Assembly (NCBI GenBank): GCA_003290165.1
Contig: QNQO01000458.1
Coordinates: forward strand, 682,001 to 746,000
Length of the DNA: 64,000 bases
Direction of reading: 5' to 3'
Source of the DNA: Berberis thunbergii
Taxonomy: Eukaryota > Streptophyta > Magnoliopsida > Ranunculales > Berberidaceae
Shown: in pieces, positions 46,219 to 57,932 of the stretch
How the letters are laid out: every line of letters begins with the position of its first letter
Position numbering within the stretch: the first letter of the stretch is position 1
Notes under the pieces: generated by a model
The model's input: the letters and a program-made list of their open reading frames with translations, nothing else
Told to the model about the DNA's origin: nothing
Databases searched by the model: none
Made by a program: the position numbers and the translations under genes

Positions 46219-46716
46219 TATCAGAAGTTTTCCGTTGTTCTTGAAGGATATAACGATGCTGATTGGAACACCCTCTCAGATGACTCCAAAGCCACCATTG
46301 GCTATAGTTTCAGTATAGCTGGTGGAGCTATTTCTTGGAAACCGAAGAAACAAACCATTTTGGCACAGTCTACAATGGAGTCAGAGATGATAGCACTAGC
46401 CACGACTAGTGAAAAAACAGGTTGGTTAAGAAACCTGCTGGCAGATATCCCTTTATCGAAAAGACCAATTCCAGCTGTCTTGATCCATTGTGATAGTACC
46501 GTAGCTATTGCAGAAATACAGAACCGTTATTATAATGGCAAGAGACGACAAATACGTCGTAAGCACAATACAGTTAGAGAGTTTCTATCTACTGGTGCTG
46601 TGAGAGTGGATCATGTACGAACTGATGCGAACTTGGCTGATCCTTTGACGAAAGGATTAGCTAGAGAGAAGGTTTTCAAAACCTCAAAAGGAATGAGACT
46701 AATGCCCTTAGATTGA
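46219..46716 (+). pseudogene. Copia RNase H, reading frame intact
   Basis: One uninterrupted frame: VVLEGYNDADWN, then TIGYSFSIAGGAISWKPKKQ, TMESEMIALATT, IHCDSTVAI, RRKHNTVREFLSTGAVRVDH and ADPLTKGLAREKV, then stop. The acidic residues of the RNase H active site (D in ADW, E in MESEM, D in HCDS) are present. It is fused to the RT N-terminal part by a deletion near 46215. Confidence 0.85.
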
Positions 46717-47249
46717 TGAGTTATTCATGACGGTAACCCAACCTATAGACTAGAGATCCCAAGAAATAGGTTCAATGGGTAATAACAAGTCGTGAATAAT
46801 ATGAAGTGAATCATGCTGACAAATCTCATTCCTAGATTAAAGCATGCGTTCCTGAAGCGATAGTAGGATGAATTAAAAACTCTTAATGAGGTTGATACTC
46901 TATGTGGAGTGGAGTACTTAGCTACAGGAGTACTCTTGATAGACTCACCTAAGTGATTATGAAAGTTTGGCCACTTCCTATGGAATTTGTGGGCAAAATT
47001 CCTAGAGTCTTCACTATACTGGGATATACGTGCATGGCCGTAAGGCACGATCTTTTTAGACTTCACCCTGGTAAGGTTGTGCGTGTAATGGCTGTTGGAG
47101 ATATAGTTCAAAACTACGAATTACTCTAGTATAATCTAAAGCATGAACACTACGCAAGAGTTCAAGTCGAAAGACACTTTTGTTTATGCACAATCTTATA
47201 TTTTTCAGATTGCTTGATGAAAATTGTTTTAAAAAGCCAAGTGGGGGAT
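46717..47249 (+). other. Copia 3' untranslated region with PPT
   Basis: Non-coding sequence after the RNase H stop. It ends in AAGCCAAGTGGGGGAT, the polypurine tract, directly before TGTTAGAAATA of the 3' LTR. Confidence 0.75.
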
Positions 47250-47920
47250 TGTTAGAAATATGACTTTTTTAAAATAAAAGAAAATGAGTGTGTATAAGGC
47301 TTCGATCTCTAGACTTCTCTCTATTTTTAGTCCCACATCTTCTATACAACTCATAGTGGAAGAATTTATAAGGAGATTGGTTGGACTTAGGTTTGGACCC
47401 CTTGGAAGTACCACACTTTTGTGAGGAGGGGAGAGATAGACTCTCGCGCCCGCCGCCGTCCGTCCGTCGGGGTCAGTGAATCTAGTCGAGTCTTTGTATT
47501 GTCAATGTACTTATCCGGATTTTCGTATTTGAATGAATCTGTATTCTCCCTATAAATACAACACAACTTAGAGTTTAGAAAAATACAAAAAAAAAAGAGA
47601 AAAACAAGAGTTCTTCTTTTGCAATCAGAGAGAACAAAACATTTTCGTTTTGCAATTAGTTTTCGTTTAGCATTTCAATAAAAGAAGAGTTTTCTTGTTG
47701 TTGATTTTTATATAATGTATTGGTGATTCCGAGCAAACAAGAGATTAAGGGTGAAAAGTATTCCGTTCATCAACAGTGCAATTGTTTGAACGAGACAGAT
47801 AAGATTCTGGGCTATTTTATCCTGAAGACGACGGGGCTACTAGACTGCTTGCACATTTTTTGGCAGAGCCACAAAACGTCTTAAAAAAAATGACCTAGTC
47901 TGCGACTCAACCGAAAAACA
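47250..47920 (+). repeat. 3' LTR of the copia element
   Basis: 671 bp, TATA box CTATAAATA at 47550-47558, ending CGAAAAACA. Shorter than the 5' LTR because the 43704-43900 segment is absent. Confidence 0.87.
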
Positions 47921-48118
47921 TGGATATCATGTGTAGTGGACTGCTAATAATGGTGTATTTTTTTTTTAAATTTTTATCAAAGTAGGGACCTTTGCAGTGA
48001 ACTTCTTTTTCCAGCTCAACATTATTTCAGACCTAGCAAATGAAGCCTAAGTATGGCATTCCATGAGATAGGCCCACTGATCAATCAGAGGCTCTCACGT
48101 ATTTTGGTACCAGCATAT

Positions 48119-49590
48119 TTATGCAATTTTATTATCATATTCTCTGTAGTTGCTTAACCAATTTGTATTAATCTAGGCTTTTATAGTTTTATAGGTTGCT
48201 AATAACATAACTCCAGATAAGAAGTCAAAAATGCAAATTAATTTGATTTGGAAAAATCAGCAAAACAAGGATTTATAAAATGAGTGGGAGACCATCCTTC
48301 CTTGCAATCACACAACTACAAGCCTCCATCCACTGATTGAGCCATCATCTCGCAGAACAGCTCTGTAACAACCACAGACTCCATTGCAACCACCCCTCAT
48401 TTCAATCACAGCCGCCATCGCCCTTCGCATATCTCCATCAGACCGTCACCCCATTCTTAGACGACCCCGCCTTCGTTCACAACACAACCATCATCATCCC
48501 TTCAGACCTTGCACGCACAAACCTTTCTCGCCATCAAATCTTCTTCCTCGTCGTCCTTCCGTCGCCACACACACCCACCACCGAAGCCAAAACTTATCGC
48601 AGCCTCCTTCTTCAGTCACAGCCAACAACAATCCACCCCTTTTCTGGTGCACGCAACCAGAAGGACCAGATCGTGAAGAAGAAATTTAATTATCTTGTCT
48701 TTCGCTATCCGCATCCAGCACTCCACTTTGCACCACCACTAATCAGGCAACAACGTTTTCTCTCAACTCTTTTCTTACTTTTAGTTGGATATTTAATTAT
48801 GGATTGGTGTTCAAACATGATTTATATGTCTAGCTATTAGCTAGGGGTGAATTCGACGCTCCGAACATATGTTTTATGAATTAATTGAGTTCAATTTTTC
48901 CTTGTTGAATAGTGATTTTTTTTGCTTAATGTGGTCAACTTAGTAAACATGTTAGGATTTGATGCTAGATTATAGGAGACTTTCACCTAATCGATATAAT
49001 TTTTCACTTACAATTGCTAAATACAAATGAACATTTTTAAGGCTAAGTAAAAATCTAAGTTAAGAACAAAATGCTAATCATATTTGTAATTGCCTAGTTA
49101 GTTTTCATATTTTCCATAGATCTTAATGACCTTGGATTGTTTATCTAACTTGTGATTCCTTATTAGATAACATGAAAAGAATAATTTGAAAGAGACGTTT
49201 AGTTTAATTCAATGAATTTGAGAAAATAATAAGGTTAATGCAGTGAGGTCATGGTCAATCTTGAGCATTGTCCTTCACGAGTTTAGTAAGGGATTTTGGA
49301 GTTTAGTTCATGAGCAAATGTTTGGTGTGTGGATCCTTAGCTAATTTCTCATCATCTACTTCTCTTAAGTTTTATTAGTATTATAGAGTTAGTCATAGTA
49401 ATTTTCTTAGTTTAAAATTAGAAAATTCAATCACCCAACATTTTCTTATTTAGTTTCTTAGTTGTCTTTTAGTTATCCTTAGTGTTAGTTAGCGAGCCCT
49501 ATAATCCTTGGTCTAAAACGATCCCTACTTATTATTTACTGCGACTACAAAACAAAATATTAAGTTGTGTGCCAGTAAAATAGTGCATCA
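48119..49590 (+). mobile_element. Solo LTR of the LARD/Athila-derivative family
   Basis: Same family as the LTRs at 15340 and 18839, in + orientation. Shared landmarks are GAATTAATTGAGTTCAAT, TTAGTAAACATGTTAGGAT, TTGAGCATTGTC and the end TAGTGCATCA. The exact duplication CATAT lies at 48114-48118 and 49591-49595. The first base pair is TT rather than TG. It includes a Ser/Pro/His-rich frame (48337-48840) at the position of similar frames in the other LTRs. Confidence 0.82.
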
Positions 49591-49595
49591 CATAT

Positions 49596-50240
49596 TGAAA
49601 AATGGGGATGGAGGAGGCTTAATTGCTGACTTTAAAACCATGAACCTTCTAGCTTGAGTCAGCATAATAAAGCCTTGGGCTGCAAGTAAAAAAGGTAAGG
49701 ATACAAAATATCTACTCATATCTAAAGATGAATTATTTATATCATTTAGTCCTTAGACTATGTATATGGCTCGGAATAGAAACCTAATTCCAAGATGACT
49801 CAATCCAAACCTTCGAATCACTTCGTGGATTCTATATACATAAATACGTTCATGTCGATCTAAATAGAAACTCATTTTACAAATGGTGGATATGCAATCT
49901 CGGGTATACATGGCCATCTCACACTTACTCATCTATCACTCACCATATTGCTACTTTCGAGCTTGACCGCTGAAATCTTTGCCCTAATCCCGAGCTTAAA
50001 TTGGAATTTGAGCAGGTAACAGATGCTCAAAGATTCAATTATCATTCTAACCGCGGGAGAATTTACGATCCTAAAAGTACCCTCAACAATATAATCACCA
50101 TTATGATTTCCATCTTCATCTACCATTTAGCTAAAGTATTATAAGCATGTGTTGCCTAAATGATAAATTGAAGCCTTGGCTAGGTTATGCTGCCAAGAGG
50201 TTAGGGAATTATTTACGAATGCTTGTTTTTATTTTTTTTA

Positions 50241-50293
<53 letters not shown>

Positions 50294-50690
50294 ACACACA
50301 AATGCACTCCAAAAAAAAACCTCGAACAAGGTTGATCAATGTTCTATTTAGAACATTCATAAAATTGGAGCTTAGGGTAACACTCATCGATCCTCATTAA
50401 CTACTGTCTTTTTTTTTTTTTTTTCATGTTGTAATGGTATTTGTCATAAAACATTAGAATATTTATATTGTAAATTGAGAGGCGATTTTAGGGTTTTTTT
50501 ATGATCTTGGTCTTGGTGTTTAGAATGATGTATCGCTCTTGAACTATGTCGAAGCAACAAGATCATCCCCTTAGCCTCTCGTGGGGGTGATTGCTTAACG
50601 AGAGAAGCATGTTACTAAACCCTAGATCATTCTAAGGAGATGATAACACAAGGATCAGACCCCAATGATAAATGAACAATAGATTTGGAA
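49596..50690. other. Intergenic, nothing recognised except microsatellite
   Basis: No domain recognised. A (TA)n run lies at 50247-50290 and a poly-T at about 50409-50424. The right part (50480-50690) could be the 5' untranslated part of the LINE that follows. Confidence 0.4.
50247..50290. repeat. (TA)n microsatellite
   Basis: An uninterrupted TA dinucleotide run of about 44 bases. Confidence 0.95.
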
Positions 50691-50715
50691 GAGGAAGTTA
50701 GCCTGACTAGTAGTA

Positions 50716-51225
50716 ATGGAGGTGCCAAAATCCCTAGCATTGATTAATGCTAGTGAAGACGGTTTGAATGCAATAGCACGTGTACATGCAAAACCTAATG
50801 AAGCTTCTCAACAGCAACCCAACACAATGTGTTGGGCTTCGCAGTTTGTTAAACGCAAAGACGCTGGAACAATCAAACTCAAGCTTGTGCCCCCATCTAT
50901 GGTGGAGAGGAAAAATTAAAATCAAACTCCCTAAACATGATAAAAATATGGTAGAATGTGAGCAATATCTGATTGGGAATTTTGTTGGCAAACGACTTGC
51001 ATATGGCTATGTCAATGATAGCCTGAAACAGATACGGGGGTTGAAAGGAAGCTTTGATATGTTTGTATATGGCGAGAAGGCTTTTATTTTCAAGTTTACA
51101 AATAAAGAAGACAAAATCAAGGTCCTTGAAATGAGGCCAATTCACATAGCTAGTAGGTTGTTATTGATTAAGGCCATGGAAACCATACATGACGGATGAT
51201 GTGTAAAAGTATCAAACTTATTTCC
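50716..51225 (+). pseudogene. LINE ORF1 with DUF4283 domain, N-terminal part
   Basis: It starts MEVPKSLALINA, then CWASQFVKRKDAGTIKLKLV-PP. After a frameshift near 50918 comes the DUF4283 domain: EQYLIGNFVGKRLAYGYVN, LKGSFDMFVYG-KAFIFKF, and LEMRPIHIASRLLLIKAM. Plant L1 ORF1 proteins commonly start this way; they bind the LINE RNA. The frame is cut at 51225 by an LTR element and resumes at 53457. Confidence 0.75.
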
Positions 51226-51710
51226 TGATGTAGGACATCTTGAAAAATATTTATTTGTGAGTTTTACCATGTCAAACCCCATTTGAAATCCAGTCAATGC
51301 TACTTTTGATTTAAAAAAAAAAAAAAAAAAATTCCTCATTGGTCTAGGTCAAATAGTATTAGGAAATATGACATTTTAAGTTTATTTCTATTTTAGGCTA
51401 ATTTTTGTTTTTCGTAATTTATGGCTGGCTTAGAAGCCTCCAAATAGAGTCAAAAAATTCTCAGGAAGTCCCTATTATAGTCTAGGTAACTTAGAAAAAT
51501 TATTTTCCATGTTTTAGTAGGTTTTTAGTTTGTATTCATGGAGTTATCCATATATGGAGCTCCTAGTATGAATTTTATTAATCAAGCAGTAAATCAATTA
51601 ATATTCAAATCAATCAATTTTCATTTATTTTCTTAATTTTCAACAATAATTTAGCTCTCACATCTCAACTTTTTGAGTTTGTGATTTTAATTTATGTTTG
51701 TGCTACGTTA

Positions 51711-52339
51711 AGTGGTAATTAGAGCCTCGTTTGAGAACCTACCACCAACATGGTTGAAGGAACTACCCTATGTATCAAGGACATTGATGCATGCCTTGAT
51801 GTTCACCTCAAGATCTTCGATGATCAGTTTAATTAGGCTTAAGTAATGGAAAATTAGTTTAAGACACTACTTTTTGCAGAATTCAAAAGCACAATCAAAT
51901 GAAGGACAATGATGCATTAGTTCCCTAAAATAATAAGTATTTCCCCACCTTTCCAACCTCCCTTTACCCCAACATCACAACACCAATCTTCTTCGACAAA
52001 CCTAACTTCCAACAAACAACCCTTTCATTTTTTTTGCATGGTAGTATGTCGAATCATAATGCCATAATCACAACATCTATGCCAATTGATGTTGATCCGT
52101 ACCACACACCCCTTGCCTACCACCCTACCCATTCTCACCCTAATTTGGGGAACCCAAACATAAACTTCAAATTCCTTGTGCTCGTCCTAATTAAGACATG
52201 TGCCTTAAGTGTGGAAAAATTAGACATTTTTCAGATTTCTGTTGTAGTATATGATTCCAATGAATTTGATGATGTTCACCATGAGGAATATGATGCTTAT
52301 ATATGATGACAATTATGGAGACGACAATGACACATCTCT
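51711..52339 (+). pseudogene. Interior with gag zinc-knuckle remnant
   Basis: It starts with the PBS and then MVEGTTLCIKDIDACLDVHL. A long Pro/Ser/Thr/Gln-rich stretch with stops follows, then MCLKCGKIRHFSDFC (about 52199-52243), a CCHC knuckle. No protease or RT lies between this and the 3' LTR. Confidence 0.68.
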
Positions 52340-52416
52340 TGATGTAGGACATCTTGGATTATATTTATTTGTCAGTTTGACCATGTCAAACCCATTTGAA
52401 ATCCATTCAAGGCTAT

Positions 52417-53058
52417 TGATGATACACCAAAACGGTTTCAACTCTGCGTCGTACACGTGTTATGATAATCTCGAGGAGAGATATGCTCTAGCGTTAGCCC
52501 AACACTGATACGACCCAAGCGATTTTTAAGCCCGCCCAATGCAGTCTGCTAAACAAACTCGAATTCTTACAGCCCGCCCAAGCAAGTATCTCGAGGATCA
52601 GCTTGAAACAGGCAAGTGCAGCAGCTCATTGCTTCCAACTAGGAAGTAAATTCCAGAGTACGTATAAAATATGGAGACTTCTGCCTATATAATACTCTTG
52701 AAACGGGAACTATCTCCCACGAATCTAGGAGCACATGGCTAACATAAAACTTCCCTCCACAACACGACTCCTAATTAGATAGTTATCTTCACGCATATCT
52801 TCTTCCCTAAACTACGCCATTGATGGCCTGGTTGAACCATGACTCTTACACTATAAATAAGACATGAGGTTGATAAGCTAAGGTACACTACAAATTCCAT
52901 GTTTACAACATTACACCTTCCTTATATCCCTGTCTGACTTTAGCATCGGATTGTCATCAGCCTCCACAATGGTGGTCTGTGGCTCATGTGTGTTCCTTGT
53001 GCAGGTTAGCAATTTTACAGGTCAAGGTTAAAGCAGGGAGCGGAAAACGACTGGATCA
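52417..53058 (+). mobile_element. Solo LTR, Tat family, nested in the 3' LTR above
   Basis: TGATGATACACCAAAACG...CTGGATCA, 642 bp, with TATA box CTATAAATAA at 52851. It lies exactly where the undisrupted 5' LTR reads GCTACTTTTGAT. The left flank is GCTAT and the right flank ACTAC, giving a 5-bp duplication of GCTAC with one transition in each copy. Confidence 0.85.
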
Positions 53059-53456
53059 ACTACTTTTGATAAGAAACTTTCTTTATTCGTCTAAGTAAAA
53101 TAATATTAGGAAATATGATATTTTAAGTTTATTTATTTTTAGATTGATTTTGATTTTGTATTTAATGGCTTATTTAAAAGCATTCAAAAGTGTCCAAATA
53201 GAGTCTAAACAGTCTTCGGAAGTCCCTCTTATTGTCTAGGTACCTTAGGAAAGTTATTTCCACGTTTTAATAGATTTTTAGTTGTATTCATGGAATTATC
53301 TTTATATATAAGGAGCTTCTAGTACGAACTTTACAATCAATCAATGAATCAATTATATCCAATCAATCAATTTCAATTTATTTTCTGAATTTCCAGCAAT
53401 AATTTAACTCGTTCATCTCAATTTTTTTTATTTTAATTTATGTTTTCGCTATGTTA

Positions 53457-53760
53457 GTTCTAATATGAGTTATCCTATGAGAAGTTCATTTATTTTATGG
53501 AGTACAGAGGACTTACAAACCATTGCTAGCGTATTGGGCGTCCCATTGATGCTTGACAATGCTCCAAAAGCAAGAACCAGGATTACTTTTGCAAGGGAGT
53601 GTGTAGAAATTAGCTCCAATGACCAATTCAATAATGTGATACCAGTTGCAATTGATGATGGCGGAGTGGCAATGGTGGATGTAGAGTACTCTTGGAGGTC
53701 TGCTAACCATGAATATTGCATATGGTTCAAGAATGCATCCCGTAGTTGTCTGAAGTAACA
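53457..53760 (+). pseudogene. LINE ORF1, continuation of DUF4283
   Basis: L-W-S-T-E-D-L-Q-T-I-A-S-V-L-G-V-P-L is the conserved segment that follows the DUF4283 core, then RTRITFARECVEIS, VIPVAIDDGGVAMVDVEYSW, and C-I-W-F at the place of the zinc-knuckle-like C-x-x-C-x-x-x-G-H. It rejoins the part ending at 51225. Confidence 0.75.
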
Positions 53761-55090
53761 GAAAACAAAACAAAAATAACCAAGTACTAAAGAGCTAGTA
53801 CATGGGAGAACAAGTGAAACAAAAAAAGTGTAGACGAAGAAGAACAAAAAGGCTAGGAGGCTGTTATGGGTAATCACACATTCTAGCAAAGAAGCTATTG
53901 TAATGAAAAAGAGTGCACTGCTGCAAACTCTAGTCAAGATGAATGAAATGATGTTCAAAGCCACAAAAGGAGCAACTCCCCACTAAAAATCTTTGATGTT
54001 ATATTAATTCCCACAAAAATTCTTAAGAGCCAGGACCCTAGCGCCAATGGAGGCTCCCCTGCATGTTTTTAGGAGAGAGATCTCCTCAAGAACTCCTCAA
54101 TGAATCCTCAAGATCTCCTCAAGAACTCAAGACCCCCTAAAGATCTCTTCTCTTTATTCTAAAAATGTGTTGGGGAGCCTCCCCTGGCGCTAGGGGTCTG
54201 GCTATCTAGATAAGCCCTAATTCCAATGAGAATGAATGAGGAGGAGATGATGATGACTCAATAAGATCCACCATTACAATTAGAAAAGGTGGCATGGCAA
54301 CTAATATGCAAGTTCTTGTGGAGATGACCTCAAAGTAGGAATAAGAACAAAAATACTTGGAGAACAATTTTGTTGATGACCATAAAAAAGCATCTGACTC
54401 AAGCTCTTGTGGAGATGTTGATGACCATGAAGTTGAGTAATCTAATGATGCAATTTCTCATGAAGATGATGCAATGGAAGGGTCTCCAAAAAAGTATGTG
54501 ACGAGCTACTTCTTGAAGGGGTAGCATCTAGACACAGCCTTCGTAAATCACGCGCGGTAGGAAAGCCAATTGCAAATACATTGAGGATGGATCAAAACAT
54601 CTCTACACCAAAAGAAAGTGTATCCCTTAAATTCAATGAAGTAATTGATTTTGAATTTTAGATTATAGGAATTAACATATTCCTAATTTTAGCAGTGCTT
54701 CTTTCCAAGCTCACACTCATACATAATTTTTTTTTTTCTTCTGATTTTTCTTACATCTTGAAACAAAGAGATGTTCCTCTAGACATGGTTTACCTACTTA
54801 GGTTTGATTGAATTAATGAATATTTTGTGCATATAATGAAACTAAATTAAGGAATATGCATCTTGTTACAACCATGACAACAAGTGATCATCTAATGAGT
54901 TTAATCTCTAGCATAGAGCCTCAGGAGGTTGTTCTTAGTTCGTGTACCGAGGATTTGTATATATTTTTGTTGATGTATCAATTAATGTAAAAGCATGCAA
55001 CGAATTAGAGATTGTACTTTGGAGTTGTCCTGTATATTAATATGAATGTTTGGAGGTCCTTAAAACCTCGTTTGCTTTAAAAAAAAATTA
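53761..55090 (+). other. LINE 3' part (ORF1 tail and 3' end; ORF2 missing), with MITE
   Basis: The sequence after the DUF4283 region is repetitive in Lys/Asp/Glu codons with stops, as in ORF1 tails. A MITE lies at 54028-54203. The end TGTATATTAATATGAATG, then CCTCGTTTGCTTTAAAAAA (about 55080), looks like a LINE 3' end with a short A tail. No endonuclease or RT domain is seen. Confidence 0.45.
54028..54203. mobile_element. MITE, 176 bp
   Basis: Termini AGCCAGGACCCTAGCGCC and GGCGCTAGGGGTCTGGCT are near-perfect inverses. The inversion continues through GGAGGCTCCCC and TTTTTAG towards a central CTCCTCAAGAACTC-type direct repeat. No clear target duplication. Confidence 0.72.
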
Positions 55091-56567
55091 ATTAAGTAGG
55101 CATTGGTGGGGACATGATAAAATAGTTTGTGGTAGTATACAACCCTACTACCAAATTAGTGTTGGACACCCGCCAAGCTCGTGCATGCTCACTCTTCTTT
55201 TTATAGTGATTTTGTAAATAATTTTAAAAAAAAAAATTAGAAAATGAATTAATTTTAGTTTTGTGAAATTTCATAATTATTTAATTTCAACTGAGGATAT
55301 TTAGTTATTTGAAAATTTTGGAGGTACAACTTTTAATTGTTTAGAATTAGATACCTAATTATTATTGAGGGCCCTTTTCTAGTTATTATAAGTTGGAGGG
55401 GTAACTTTAAAATTTCTTGGTTCATTTGTGCTCATTTTCCCAAGTATTAAGATACCCTATTATGTTTATGTATTTTTATCTCAGGAATGGGCTTTGATAA
55501 CGATGATGATGATGATGATAGTTGGCATATTTAACTTTGTGAGGGGCATTTTTTGGTATTACAAAAAGTGATGATGAAGACATCTACCACCATTGATTTG
55601 GGGGTCTTAGAGATAGTAGAGATGTTTCTCATGGGCTCAAGAACATTGCTTACCATGCAGGTTTGCAGACCTTTTCTTGTATCTGGTCAATAAACATTAC
55701 TGGGTTCATCATGAATCAACTCGAATCTTCTTGGTCCCCAAAAAAAACCGAATGTGAATTGAATTAAGCTAATTATGAAAGCTTACCATTTAAGTTTAAC
55801 TCCCGAGATCACAAACTAGAGCTTGTGATACGGTTAGTAAGCTCTTCTTCACAGCCGTCGGATTAGATCAAAGTTCCCAATATTGACTCTCTAGTATCTT
55901 TCCTATCTGTTATATTTCGTGATTTTCTTTCATCAACTTCTTTACTAGAACCAACTACAACGATTCAAAATATTATCAAACTTCTCACTTCCCCAAAATC
56001 CAAAGCTCAAGTCTCTCCGGGATAGGAGAAAAAAATTTCTTCGTGCAAAAAAGTTCTTTGTAGAGTGAGGAAACAAATATTTAAAAAAAAATCTCCATGA
56101 AAAAAAACTCCCCTTATAAAATTCTTTTTACAGGAAGAAACTCTTCAAGGAAAAGGAAAAAAAAGTAAGTTATGATGTAACAAAGTCTCCTAAAAACATC
56201 TGCCATGAAATGTTGTTCCAACCATGGCCTACTGGATAACAAAGCCTCCTAAAACTCTGATTTATAAGTATAATCGAACTACGAGTATGTGGTCACTAGG
56301 CGATCTAATGACTTTTTTCTTTGTTGTGGAAAGAATTTTTCTTTCTGCTTTGGACGGCGCTTTTTTTCTTTTTTTCTTTTTTTTTTCTTCTTCTTCTTAT
56401 TTCTTTGCACATAAAACTTTTTTGAGGGAATACATTTTTTTTTCTTTCGAGTCTTGGAGTGATTTGAGCGTGAGATTTTGATGAGAATAGAAGTTCGATA
56501 ATATTTTAAGTCTTTCTAATTGCTTTTGTTAAGAAGTTGATGAGAGAATATCATGAAATAGAACGAA
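55091..56567. other. AT-rich intergenic sequence
   Basis: No gene recognised. It contains a (GAT)n run at about 55501-55520 and a pyrimidine-rich run at 56360-56405. The 85-codon frame at 56224-56481 is Phe-rich low complexity. Confidence 0.4.
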
Positions 56568-57065
56568 CACTACACCAAAAATCCCCATTAGCAACGGTTT
56601 TAAATCGTGGGGGTAACCCATTGTCACGGCTAAGAGCCGTGGGCTGTAGAGGCATCGCGAAATTCCTTTTAACGGCTATAAACCGTTGCTAAACATTTTA
56701 GCAACGGTTTTATGCTCCTGTAAGCGTGATGATTTTCAGAATTTAGCCACGGTTTTAAACCGTTGCAAGAATAATAGCAACGGTTTTAAGCCGTGGCCAC
56801 AATAGCCACGGTTTTAAGCCGTGATAAGTTATGGATAATAGCAACGGTTGTAAACCGTGGCTAACAAAATAACAACGGTTTTAAGCCGTGGCTAAACATC
56901 GAGAAAGAGGCCGTGGCAAGATGCGACCACGGTTGTAAGCCGTTGGCAGTTAAAACAAAATTCAAAAAAAAAATCTGGTTTGTTGCGACGGGTTGAAACC
57001 GTTGCAAATTAATATAATCGAAAAAATATATATATATTTTTTGCTGCTGCAGCAAAATCACAGCC
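56568..57065 (+). mobile_element. CACTA (En/Spm-type) terminus with subterminal repeats
   Basis: It begins CACTACACCAAAAATCCCC, the usual CACTA inverted-repeat start. It is followed by more than ten copies of a 16-20 bp unit, GCAACGGTTTTAAACCGTG and its inverse, up to about 57065. Such arrays bind CACTA transposase. The opposite terminus (ending TTTTTGGTGTAGTG) is not found down to base 64000, so the element probably continues beyond the window and encloses the exon fragments described next. Confidence 0.75.
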
Positions 57066-57555
57066 GTGGCATTGCAAAATTAGTCCTTACTAAGGTTTGT
57101 GTCATGCCTCCGGCACGAATAGGATTCCACAAACTATATGCTAGATAAATACAAAATCAACCGTAAAAAAGAACTTGTCAAGTTTTGACGCCAAACAAAA
57201 ACATGTAAACAAATAGCACTAATGTACAATAACAGGATTAACCTGAACAAATGGAACCTTGTTATATCATGTTTCGCTCGCATCTAAAACAAAAGAATTT
57301 CTCTATGTTTTTTCCAACAATACAAATCCACATAGTTATAATGTAGAAAATACATTGATGCAAATTGATTTCTCTCATACCTTATCTACTGCACATTCAA
57401 GTTGAAAATATCAAACCCATCACTGCAAATGTCTTAGCAGAGCTATAGCTCCTTCTTCCCATTTGCTTGGCTTCATGAACAAATTGTTTTTTTGCAGTCA
57501 TTTGTTCTTGCATCAGAGGACTATCCAATGCCCCAAGAAGCATAGCCATGAAGAA

Positions 57556-57656
57556 CCCAAGCCCTCCTCAGCAATTGATCTCTTATTCCTCTGGAACTTC
57601 AGTTGGGTAATACTTTGATTCTTAGGCTTACCATACACAATACCCTTAGGAACATG
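57556..57656 (-). pseudogene. RPL15: Captured fragment of ribosomal protein L15 (eL15)
   Basis: The minus-strand frame reads [20 protein letters not shown] then RNKRSIAEE. This is the conserved central part of eukaryotic 60S ribosomal protein L15 (usually [22 protein letters not shown]) with a few substitutions. Flanking codons do not match L15, so only about 34 codons were captured. Confidence 0.85.
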
Positions 57657-57846
57657 CCCCATTTCTTTTGGTAGTTGCTTGTTCAATATACTGAAAATGA
57701 TGAGAATGCAGCACCTGGTAGTTGCTTGTATATGACACCGGTGATGGTTGATACAACGACACACTTTGCACCCAAGAAACAAGCAATGTATGTGCATTCT
57801 CCTGTCCAACATACTGCTGCCCGTACTGGCTCAGACCTTTAGAGCC
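57657..57846 (-). pseudogene. Exon-like segment of unknown origin
   Basis: It follows an acceptor-like CAG at 57847 (minus) and is open for about 50 codons, starting [14 protein letters not shown]. It may be the next exon of the RRM gene just upstream or a separate capture. I do not recognise it. Confidence 0.3.
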
Positions 57847-57932
57847 CTGCAGTATAAAAATTAGTCAGTACTCAATGACAGACAAACATGACCTATAAAT
57901 TTCAGGGGGTAATAGAAAGATTGATCACTTAC

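Larger units (their letters stand above)
43478..47920 (+). mobile_element. Ty1/copia retrotransposon with RT core deleted
   Basis: LTRs lie at 43478-44367 and 47250-47920 with copia-type TGTT start and CA end, a PBS-like TTGGTACCTTAGTTCC after the 5' LTR, and PPT AAGTGGGGGAT before the 3' LTR. Pol is reduced to the end of integrase plus the RT start (45576-46215) joined to an intact RNase H (46219-46716). No clear gag and no matching target duplication were seen. Confidence 0.85.
51226..53456 (+). mobile_element. Gag-only terminal-repeat element (TR-GAG/LARD type)
   Basis: LTRs of 485 bp (51226-51710) and about 475 bp (52340-53456 after subtracting an inserted 642-bp solo LTR) start TGATGTAGGACATC and end GTTA. 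A PBS of initiator-tRNA type (TGGTAATTAGAGCC, 51713-51726) follows the 5' LTR. The 630-bp interior encodes only the decayed tail of gag with a zinc knuckle, C-L-K-C-G-K-I-R-H-F-S-D-F-C. The flanks TTTCC (51221-51225) and GTTCT (53457-53461) are a weak match for a target duplication. The PBS suggests a chromovirus-type parent. Confidence 0.78.

Noticed and set aside
53470..53964. 164-codon minus-strand ORF
   Set aside because: Mostly opposite the DUF4283 continuation, which matches a known family on the + strand.
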